Positions 55,301 to 64,000 of a DNA stretch of 64,000 nt are shown piece by piece. The notes under the pieces were generated by a model. The model was not told where the DNA came from, ran no database searches, and saw only the letters and a program-made list of their open reading frames with translations. A program made the translations under genes and the position numbers. The stretch is taken from the NCBI GenBank assembly GCA_029204225.1, contig CM055095.1, positions 69,691,847 through 69,755,846 on the forward strand. Direction: 5' to 3'. The stretch's first letter is position 1. Every line of letters starts with the position of its first letter. This DNA comes from Diphasiastrum complanatum. Its lineage: Eukaryota; Streptophyta; Lycopodiopsida; Lycopodiales; Lycopodiaceae.

Positions 55301-56520
55301 TATACACTATCATAGATAGCACTTCATTGTTTACTTAAAAAACTCCAATGTCTTACTATTTGAGAAAATTTTCAAGAAGCCATTCCTTTTTCAACAATTC
55401 AAAAATAGCATTATCAAAGTGCTTCGATCCACAAAAGAGATCATAGGATACAAAAGCCTTTGAGGCCCATGTTTTTGAAAACGACCAGACTGATTGATTC
55501 TCCATAGAGGTTGTCTTAGTTTCAACACAAAATTCCCAAATAGAATTTTGGAGACTTGTTGACCACCTAGCTGTGAACATCAAGTGCCTCGTTGTATCCA
55601 ATGCTCAAGCTAAAAGAAGTACCATTGGAAAGGTTACACATTGTGGTCCTCTACACAAGCAAGTTGCTAGAGCTCCTTAGACAAACATGAGAAGCTACAC
55701 ACCAATCTTCCATGATGAGCTCCCTTGGTAGTATCATCACTGCTAACAAAGTTATTGCTAGACTTCTCTTGTCCTTTCTATCAATATAATGGTTGAATAT
55801 ATAGAGTGTCTAGGTCTCAATAAATGGCCACCTCGCCTAAAGCCAAAAGCTATTCATGACCTTTTGCCACACAATCTTATGCAATTTGTACTTATATCTC
55901 CCTAGTCAACACACTTTGATTGAGGTAAAAGAATGACCCAAGATTTGTCATTTTTATGTGTTAGCCCTAAGGGTCAAATTTAGCACTGCATGCCTATCGT
56001 CAAATCATTGTAAGTTGTTTTTATGGGCATTGCTTGGCACTTCAAATTGTCCAACAAAATAGACCATTTCTTGGGGACCAAGAAGTGCTATAATATAAGA
56101 GTAGATCTTGATGCATATAATCTATGTTGAAATTTTCAATGTTATCAATTTCAGCTCACTAACTGTCAACTTTGTGGTCAACAAGTGCATTTTAGAGTTT
56201 TATCAATTTCATCAAATTATGCTAGTTTGTTTTTATTGATTTTGATTGGAATGGTTTATTGAGCATTAGTTGAGAGTAAGAATGATTTAAAGTTATGTAT
56301 ATATTAATGGCAATCATCAATGTTCTTAGAGGTAGGAAAAGTCTTTTGGCCCCATTCTGATGGTTTTTCACAAGCTTGAGCCTTATTTGGGCCCCATTGT
56401 ACCTCTTTTCAAACACCAATTTGACACCAATGTTATTGAAGGATATCTTATAAGCACTAATTGACACTTTGAAATGTCCAATGAAAAGAACTATCCATGG
56501 GAATCTATTGTAAAAGCTAC
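55301..56520. other. Non-coding, nothing recognised
   Basis: AT-rich. Short frames at 55356-55601 and 56222-56533 (minus strand) show no known motif. Confidence 0.35.
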
Positions 56521-57132
56521 CTTTATAATGCAAGCTTTACTTCCGGCGCCACTGGCACCAGCTTTGTCCCCGGCACTAGCAGCGCCACTGCTGCTCTTGG
56601 CACCACTGTGACCAGAATCCAGACGGCGCCAAGTCCCTATGGCTGAAAAACTTTGATCAGTTCTAGCGAAGTCCAGAGAGCTCGGATCGATGTGCAATCA
56701 TCTCATACAATCTAGGCATGATAAAAGGAAGCCTGGGGATCAATAAATTCTAGAGAAAGAGAATGACTTTTGAGAGAGAGAAAATCCTAGAGAGAGAAAA
56801 TGTGCTTTACTAGCTTGGGCAGAGCACTTAGTATGAGGGAAGGTGGCGAATCCCACCGAAACTATAGGGGGATGCGGGTTGCGACTCAGGGCGAGCTCCA
56901 ACCAAGTCTCAGCTCCCCTTGCTGGAATGTTGTCCTGGCGCCCGCCTTGGCATGCAAGCGCCTCGGAGACTAGGGTCGGTTACACACTTGAAATGTAACC
57001 TTCTCATATTTATTAATAGAGTGGGATTTTTCTCAAACTGACTCTGATTACCTTCTGGGTTTCAGTGTTCGGTAAAAGCGCTAGTTGTAAGGCCGCTTCA
57101 AATCTTTTTAATCTGGCACATAGTTGAGAGTC

Positions 57133-57206
57133 GGGATGCCAACGATATGCCGTCGGGACCATTCGGTCTGGGACGCTAGCGGTATGTTGTCAGGACCATT
57201 CGGTCC
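57133..57206 (+). repeat. 37-bp tandem repeat, two copies
   Basis: 57133-57169 and 57170-57206, both ending GGACCATTCGGTC[T/C]. Confidence 0.88.
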
Positions 57207-57289
57207 ATGAACTGGTTGTCTTCATATGTGTCGTGGCTTGTGGTTCAGAGTGTTTCTTGCATGAACGTAAATGGGTTAAGCTCTTGGGA

Positions 57290-57560
57290 GTCTGTCGACT
57301 GAGTTGGATGGCTGCTTGGGTGAAAGTTACCTGTTTATGGCTGTGCAGTCTAGCATGGCGCCAGGTTGGCTTGCAGCGCTCATGGTGGGTTAATTCTGAT
57401 GTAAGTCAGACGATTTGCTTGGAATGGATGTTACTCGTTTGTAATGAAGCTTCGAGTTAGCTAAGTTTGATGTATGTCGGGCAGCTTGCTTGGAGGAAAG
57501 TCACCCACATCGGCACCCCCAATCTGGCATGGCGCCATGTTGGTTTCCGAACTTCAAGTT
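57290..57560 (+). repeat. Diverged duplication with CT[A/G]GCATGGCGCCA
   Basis: Two blocks share CTTGG..GAAAGT.ACC, [A]TCT[A/G]GCATGGCGCCA[G/T]GTTGG and GGTTAATT[C/T]TGAT, spaced by about 180 bp (CATGGCGCCA at about 57354 and 57528). Confidence 0.7.
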
Positions 57561-57686
57561 GGTTAATTTTGATCGTGGTTGGCAAGTTGGCTACTTGTAT
57601 GTCAAGTGGGTTCGGACACCAAGAGTTGAAAGCCGAGAAGCTAAGTTGTGGTTCCTGGCTCCCTTTGGGATGCATGTGCTACATGC

Positions 57687-57698
57687 GGTATCAGAGCC
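57687..57698 (+). promoter_or_regulatory. Primer-binding-site-like sequence of copia K
   Basis: GGTATCAGAGCC, the tRNA-Met type lacking the usual first T (CGGTATC here). It heads the leader of element K. Confidence 0.6.
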
Positions 57699-57779
57699 GA
57701 CTGGCCAATCAGCTATGCGGATCTCACGAAAATGGTCATTGTTTGGGGTTGATCAGGACAACTGTTGTGCAAGGTGTTG

Positions 57780-58170
57780 TCCATAGTGTAAGCATGGGTG
57801 CGGGGTGTGGTCGGCAGAACAGGAGACTTGATGAGTCAAGGTGCTGCTCTTGAGGTGTAAGCACGGTCAGTTTTCGCGGTTCAGACCTGACATTGTCTGC
57901 ACGTAGGACAGATGAGACAGGGTGTTGCCATTAGGTTGGTGTAAGCACGGTCTGTGCCTTGTGGAGTGCGGGGTGACATATTCGAGCTGTACGAGTTAAC
58001 CATTGATACAAAGATGTTGTTCGAATTCGGGTGTCAAAGCACGGGTGGTTAGCTGTCGGTGTGGGATAGATGCCGATCTTTTAGCTATAAGGGCTATCGA
58101 CCAGAGTTGGTGGGGTGTGACTGAGGCAATGTGTTGCTTAATGGTGAAAGCATGGATAGTTGGATGGGTG
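57780..58170 (+). repeat. Five degenerate repeats with GTGTAAGCA(C/T)GG
   Basis: Variants at about 57786, 57859, 57940, 58030 and 58143, each preceded by a G-TGTTG- motif; spacing 70-115 bp. They lie in the leader of element K. Confidence 0.65.
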
Positions 58171-58370
58171 TTCTCTGTGGGCTGATTCTATGATCGATCT
58201 GTATGGGCATGGCTAGGCAAAGGTCCTTTGGCAAGGCTATCTCAAAGGGGGACCTTGTCTTTGTTACATGTTAGTAAACCTGTCTGAGTGTCTTGCTTGT
58301 ATGTATTCATGGTGAGTCTTAGTACTCGTGCTTTTCATGGTTTGCTGATTGCTTGTGATACAAGGAGCTG

Positions 58371-59400
58371 ATGGCTCGAGAAAGAACCTTTCTTTTGAAG
58401 GCTGATACCATCAAACAAAGAGGATATAGAATATGTGGGGTGGATTTGCAGTTCAAGTACTCGCTCGTGAATGGCAATGAAACGACTCGATGTTTGCAAA
58501 GGATGGATGGCTAGCCTTGTTACTTGGGTTAGTTTCATTTGCGACAATGCCCACTAGACGCAAGCAGAAAGTCAAAAGTCGGAAAGGGCAATTTCAGGGG
58601 AGATCTTCTATGGAGTAGTTGGTCTTCATTTGGGATGGCTACCTTCCGAACTGAAATTCACTGAGCATGGGTGATATCCAGTGTCAGTTGAGTTTTTCCT
58701 CAAAGGGAAAAGACTAGGATCCTCTTCGAAGATTGGCAACAAGTTAGATCAAGCCATAATCCTAGCAGATGGAAAGCAAAGTGTTGGAAAGGCTTTTGTC
58801 TGAGAACTCTACACTAAGTCCGATTAGCTGATTTTATAAGTGGAGGGGAACTATCACACACACACCTCTCTCTTGGTGCAAATCTTGAATGAAAGTTGAT
58901 CAAAATGGAAGAAAATTCAAGGTGACCTAGCCATACTCACATGAGGAGACTGGCGAACTTTGGACCTAATAAGTTGACAAATTATTGTTGTAAGAAAAAA
59001 AAGCTTGTTATAGGCTTTTCTCTGGACCAGTAATGACGAGAAGACAAATGAGTACACTAACTTGTGTTACGTGTAAAGCAATTGATCAACGAAGGAACTA
59101 TGAAAGTTGAATCTTGCACGAGAGGCATGGTACTTTGAACGAACGCTAAGAGACAATTTGTATTGGAATCGGACTAGCACAAACTAGGTGCTTGTGTCTA
59201 ATTCAAAGAGAGCTACTTGAAGCGAAGAGAGATGTACACTTCTTGATTTGACTCCAAAACTCCGGAGGAAAAAGGGTCATCCAGCAAGACCAAGAAGAAA
59301 GGCAAGTGCTTCTATTGCGGCAAGAAGGGCCATTGGAAGAGTAAATGCCAAAAATTCTTTGCGGAATCTGTCATGCCCACGACTGGTCTTGGGTAGCATG
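58371..59400 (+). pseudogene. Ty1/copia K gag remnant with zinc knuckle
   Basis: Badly decayed. The first part (from 58371, MARERTFLLKADTIKQRG) occupies the gag start position but is not clearly gag. The C-terminal part is clear: KTKKKGKCFYCGKKGHWKSK (59288-59350), an intact CCHC zinc knuckle followed by CQKFFAE. Confidence 0.65.
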
Positions 59401-59900
59401 TCCACGCTAGGGATCAATTGATTAACAACCTGTAAGTTAATTGTGATTATAAGGGAATTGGGGCCCTTAGGTGTATAAGGTCACAATTAATGGTTGTAGG
59501 CCTAAACTCATGATGGTGGATTTGTATGGATCTATTAGTGAGTCATTGGAGAACTGGATTACGTGGCCCAGATAGGCTACAGAGGTGTTCAATGAGGTTT
59601 CATAGTGCACTACTAGTGGTGCATGGGCCTTGGAGGGTATAGTATATCTATTGGGCTCTCACTAGTGTATCCTTGATTGTGAGACTAATAGTCGTATGCT
59701 GCTGGTGTGATGTCTCATTCCTCCTTAAGATTGATCCATAGCTTGGGGGCTAGATCTGTAGGATTGGTTGGGTTGGTTTGTCCACCATCAGCACCCTTTG
59801 TGGTTGCTTTGTTTTGGCATGCTTAGATAGGATCCTTGGTTTAGGATTTTATAGAATCAGACAAGGAAAAACCTAAGAAAGTTGTAATCTTGTCGACGAA
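59401..59900 (+). other. Unassigned part of element K
   Basis: Between the zinc knuckle and the protease remnant. It may be an insertion, since copia normally has under 200 bp here. No motif seen. Confidence 0.3.
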
Positions 59901-60690
59901 GGTGAAGTCAAAGACTCTAGCATCTTTATATCAGCATTGTCATCGAATCAAGAGGATCAAGCTTGGTACATTTGGTTCAGTAGCGTGAAAGAGTTGGATA
60001 ATGGTAATGTGTGCAGGATCAAGAGGATAGGCATTGTTTACATCCAACTACCTGATGGCAAAAGCAAAACAATCAAGAAGTACTTTACGTATCAGGTTTG
60101 AAGAAATTCTATTTTTTGTTGGTGTCATTACTGATCAAAAGTTGAAAGTAGAGTTTTTTCATGATCGTTGCTTTGTGAAAGACATGAACAAAAAGTTCAA
60201 GGTCATTGCGGATGATATGAGGGAGTCCAAGACCAAATTGTACAGGTTGAATGCTACAACTAAGGGACAAAATGGACTTATCTCATCCATTCCATCGCAA
60301 ACTAAACTGTGGCATAAAAGGCTCGGTGATCGATTGGAAAATAAAATGCATGTTAGATGTGATGTTATCTTTGATGAATCTAAGATATACAAAGATGAGG
60401 ATGCTAAGAAGTTGGACACATCAAGTGGCAAAGATGGTACAGTGAGAATTCTGCTTGATGATGGACTATTTGTTGACATTCCTGATGATGGGAAGATGAA
60501 TGCACCTCATGATGCTGCTACTCAATCTCAGGAGGCAGGTTGGAGAGGCAAGGATAAACCATTTAGTGCTAAGAGGATTGAAGTTGCAGGTGAAAAACCC
60601 AAGGAGAAATGTTTACTGAAGGATCTGAACCTGCACACAAATTCAGATTTGCATGTCTACATGCACAAACGTTGTAGTATAATCATCTAG
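59901..60690 (+). pseudogene. Ty1/copia K protease and GAG-pre-integrase, integrase deleted
   Basis: QAWYI near 59970 should lead into the DSGA active site; instead it is joined to ELDNGNVCRIKRIGIVYIQL (59990-60050), so the catalytic motif is deleted. Then a frame of 218 codons from 60034: GVITDQKLKVEFFHDRCFVK, LYRLNATTKGQNGL, LWHKRLGDR (GAG-pre-integrase, 60310-60340), joined directly to DVIFDESKIYKDEDAKK, which belongs after the integrase. The entire DDE core is therefore missing while the frame stays open. Confidence 0.85.
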
Positions 60691-61640
60691 CCTGTCAGAG
60701 GATGACTGCAGGGTCTCGACACTTTGTTGTTTACGAATAAGCACTTGCCAATGGAACAATTAACTCTGTTATGAAGCAAGCCATGGTGAACAAAGTCAGA
60801 TTTGCAACACAGCACAATTGCTCAGTTTTCAAGATCCTAAGGCTATAGCTGAATTTAAGGAAACTAATCTACTTGCAAAACCAGAACTACTCTAAATATG
60901 ATTGAAAAGCATAGACAAGAAACAAGAAACAAAACTACAGCATGTTAGAAGTCCAAGAATCAAGAAACTAACCAGCCTTTTGATTCTTGGATATCCCAAG
61001 AACATCAAGAACTAGAATGTTAGAGAATATGCAAGATTCGTGCCAATTTCTAGCCTATTTACTTTACTTGAATGTTGGCTCCTACATTAATCCACAAGAA
61101 AACAAGAAATCTAATCCACAACTAAGAAAGCAAGAAAACTAATCCACTCTAAATCCACAACCACACACAATATGAATGGAAGGGCATGATCATAGGGGCA
61201 TCACTCAAGAGAACCATCATGATCAAGGAGCTTAGTGTAGCATCAAACTCATGGAAAATCTTTTTATTAAGCATGGAGTAGATACAATGCAAAAAGCTCC
61301 TCTTCACAAAGAGGGAGTCTCTTAAATAAGCAAGAGAGCTCCTTAGGTGACTACCTAGTGGAATTTCCACATTTCACAAATTACAAGTGGAATAATGCTC
61401 TCCACTAGAAGTCACCATGAAAAGGTGGCTCACTCTACTTTCTTTAAGAGGGGTCTACTTGCATTTATTACATTTGCCTAGAAATACTAGTTCCTACATG
61501 GTCATTCCATCTTTCAAGATTCACCATGAGGCTTACACAGTTCTTGCATGTCTTTCTTAGCTAGTATTTCTCGGCTCTCATACTTGACTCTCAGTCTTCA
61601 TTAGTCTCGTCTTCTCAAAGACCTCCTCGGTCTAAGGTGA
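60691..61640. repeat. Insertion in copia K, possible solo LTR
   Basis: About 950 bp with no coding sense between the post-integrase linker and RT. 60939-61013 matches 48941-49015. Terminal repeats not resolved. Confidence 0.5.
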
Positions 61641-62762
61641 GAGGTGCTCTTGAGTTGCTCTGTCCGAGTATCTTGGGGATTCGTCAAAATCAGCCAACGA
61701 GAAAGATGTACCATGGGATACATTTTCACCAAGAAGCCAATCACTTGACAAGAAGCTTGGTGGAGAGTCGCGACATGGATGACTTTCCTGAATCATCCAT
61801 CCAAGAAGAGCTAAGAAGATCAACAAGAGAGAGGAATCAACCTGATTGGTATGGAGCAAATTATGCTCACTTATTTAACATCATTCAAAGCAAAGAACCT
61901 TCGACTTATGATGAAGCGAAAGATGATGACATTTGGGCCAAGGCCATGGAAGAAGAGATGGAGTCAATTGCTAAACATGACACATGGGACTTGGTGGAAT
62001 CACGAATTGGTAAGAAACTGATTAGTTGCAAATGGGTATACAGGACTAAGTATCATGTAGATGGAAGTATAGCAAAGCACAAGGCAAGATCGATGATCAA
62101 GGATTATGCACAAAGTAAAAACATCGACTATGAGGAGACCTTTGCACCAATTTTATGTTTACTTGTTGCTTTAGCTTCACATTTTGGTTGGCCATTGCAT
62201 CAGATGGATGTGAAATCTGCTTTTCTAAATAGTGAGTTAGAAGAAGAGGTGTTCATGGATCAACCTGAGGGCTTTGTAATGAAAGGACGTGAACATAAAG
62301 TATGTCGCTTGAAGGATGTGCTTTATGGTCTCAAATAGGCATTACGTGTATGGTATAGCAGGATTGATACATACTTGAGAACACACTTTGATCCAAACCT
62401 TTATGACTTATGCTTTGATGGTATGATTCCTTTGGTTGCTCTTTATGTTGATGACTTGATTTTTATGGGAACTAATCAAGAGCTGATAAATATTATCAAG
62501 AAGGATCTCATGGATCAATTCAAAATGACAAATCTCAACCTAATGCAATATTGCCTTGGAGTGGAGGTGTGGCAAAAAGGACATGAGGTGGCACTAACAC
62601 AGGTGAAGTATGTCAAAGAGTTGCTGCAAAGGTTCATGTTATAGGATTGCAAGCCAGTGAACACTCTCATTGGGCTAGGTAAAAAGCTTTCTAAGCTTGA
62701 TGAATCACAACCATTTTGATGCTACAATGTATTGATAGTTAGTAGGGAGCTTGGTTTACTTG
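61641..62762 (+). pseudogene. Ty1/copia K reverse transcriptase
   Basis: RT frame of 233 codons: [110 protein letters not shown], ending YGLK with a TAG. The next frame has WYSRIDTYL, MIPLVALYVDDLIFMGTNQE (YVDD near 62450), MTNLNLMQYCLGVEVWQKGH, and stops at 62641. LVGSLVYL at 62730-62762 is cut off by an insertion. A short APILCL gap (VAKMTT-like residues missing) marks a small deletion. Confidence 0.93.
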
Positions 62763-63045
62763 AGAAGAGGTTTTTATCACTTTTTTTTTTCACAAAAAAC
62801 CACTAGGTTCTCTAATAATTGGCAATTTTCTGACAAAAAGTTCAGACTTACTTCATGGCTATTGAGTGGGCTAGAATGTCTACCTTCCTATTTTTACAAC
62901 ATCCAAAACAGTACATGGATCGTGAAGTTATTGCCGATTTTGTGAAAAACTTATAACTCTCGCCAGATTTTTTTCACAGACTAATTGCAAAATTCTCAAA
63001 TTTTGTCCATTTTTTACACTGTTAGTTGTTATGCACAGACTAAGA
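62763..63045. other. Insertion of about 285 bp in copia K
   Basis: It separates LVGSLVYL from the continuing PMKIHWKVSKHILRYVKG region. AT-rich, no motif recognised; could be a small non-autonomous element. Confidence 0.5.
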
Positions 63046-63420
63046 ATTCTTGTACTGAGCTTGCCTTACCACGACTAGGCCAGATATATGCTATGTGTTG
63101 GTATGTAGCACCTATGAAAATACATTGGAAGGTATCCAAACACATCTTGCGATATGTCAAAGGCACATTTTACCATGGCTTGATGTACAAGAAGCATAAA
63201 AGTTTAATTGAGTTATATGCAAATTGGGGAGATAATTGTGATGATCGTAGATCTACCACAAGGTTTGTATTCCAGTTTTGTGGCAGTTGTTTTTCTTGGT
63301 CTAGTAAGAAGCAAAGTACAACTGCTTTATCCACAATAGAAGCATAGTATAAGCAAATCTTGGATGAGATGGACATGAAGCAAGGTCAACAACAACCTAG
63401 GCCATGCATCGCTTGTCAAA
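63046..63420 (+). pseudogene. Ty1/copia K RNase H start
   Basis: APMKIHWKVSKHILRYVKGT, GLMYKKHKSLIELYANWGDN (the Asp of the usual YSDSD is changed here), CDDRRSTTRFVFQFCGSCFS and SKKQSTTALSTIEA with a TAG where AEY is expected. It ends near 63420 where the minus-strand fragment begins, so the pol C-terminus is missing. Confidence 0.88.
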
Positions 63421-63539
63421 GTAAAATCCATATGTATACTATATTTTGGTTCTTAGAAATACAGTTGCTATGTGAGCTTGGTGTGGCAGAGTGCTTTTTG
63501 TGTATGTTACTATATTGCATGATTAGTGTTTCAAATGAA

Positions 63540-64000
63540 TTTTAACTTTTGTCTCAAATAAGGCATTGATTTGCATCAAATATGATAGCATGGCCTTGAT
63601 CAACAATTCGACTGATTGATAATAAGTTCTAATTGAGCAGAGTTGGAACATATAGAACATTGTCGATATGTCGAGATGAACCATTATTGAGTCTAATGGT
63701 GACTGTTCATTTACCTTTGATTCTAAGAGGGCTAAAGTCTCTAAGATAAATAGTAATGTCATGATGTGATGAAGAAAAATGTTTGAACCAATCTTGTCGA
63801 GATGTCATATGATGATGTCACACTAGAGTTGAGATACCAACATTTAGAATCTGAATCGTTGTTTGATTCAGCTATAAATAGCTTTGGGTTAGATTTGTCT
63901 TCAAAAGCATCAATGACTGCAGTATGAACCTATTGGTTCTTGTTTTCAAGAATTATGTAGTACTTTATATCATGTCCTTCCTTCTTACAATACTTGTAGA
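63540..64000 (-). pseudogene. Ty1/copia gag-protease fragment running off the window
   Basis: Minus strand from the window end: zinc-knuckle start YKYCKKEGHDIK (63999-63960), then WYLNSSVTSSYDISTRLVQT near 63840 (the DSGA active site degenerated to NSSV), then NNGSSRHIDNVLYVPTLL near 63690 and VDQGHAIIFDANQCL. A separate element from K, opposite in strand, with stops and frameshifts. Confidence 0.78.

Larger units (their letters stand above)
56521..57686 (+). repeat. LTR-like 5' region of copia K
   Basis: GC-richer than its surroundings and ending at a primer-site-like sequence at 57687. The 5' boundary is not identifiable. It contains the 37-bp tandem pair at 57133-57206 and the repeated block at 57290-57560. 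Confidence 0.4.

Noticed and set aside
54724-55338. ORFs with Thr-His or Val-Cys repeats
   Set aside because: Translations of CA/TG microsatellites.
1-64000. tRNA, rRNA, CRISPR or riboswitch features
   Set aside because: None seen. The TGGTATCAGAGC sites are primer-binding complements of tRNA-Met, not tRNA genes.

Overview
This is nuclear DNA of a land plant with a large, repeat-choked genome. The evidence is a spliced plant-type NAK-family protein kinase gene, dense Ty1/copia, Ty3/gypsy chromovirus, LINE and hAT remnants, tRNA-Met-type primer sites (TGGTATCAGAGC) and long AT-rich introns. A 16 kb intron filled with nested elements fits a gymnosperm or another large-genome lineage, but the sequence alone does not place the species. 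No rRNA, tRNA or CRISPR feature was seen.

Layout. 1-5290: copia pol fragments (family A) interrupted by an opposite-facing LTR plus leader of the same family, with a full-length 3' LTR lying inside the gag of a second copia (G). 5291-10230: LTR-like DNA with a 30-bp minisatellite, then a copia-derived frame (H) in which gag and protease run on into about 500 codons that are not canonical copia pol. 10231-16560: low-complexity and decayed coding DNA, then a minus-strand copia gag-protease (J). 16906-18331: a broken, once spliced gene for a bacterial-type (beta-class) DNA N4/N6 methyltransferase, the most unusual item in the window. 18332-21896: mostly featureless, with an 86-bp TC microsatellite.

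21897-41294 (minus strand): the one host gene that looks intact, an AAK1/GAK-like (NAK family) Ser/Thr kinase of about 780 residues in seven inferred exons. Its last intron (22356-38325) holds a copia on the plus strand (B), an LTR with a primer site, a minus-strand copia (E) split by a gypsy chromovirus and a 5' LINE fragment, a hAT transposase remnant and another minus-strand copia (F).

41295-64000: upstream DNA of the kinase, then further copia copies. D (5' LTR, primer site, gag) is cut off near an LTR of family C. C occurs as two convergent copies, one with a 700-bp internal tandem duplication. K has a repeat-rich leader and has lost its protease active site and integrase core. A last minus-strand gag-protease fragment runs off the window end. 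Apart from the kinase, every protein-coding stretch recognised carries frameshifts, stops or deletions, so this is a graveyard of elements around one gene and one dead methyltransferase gene.
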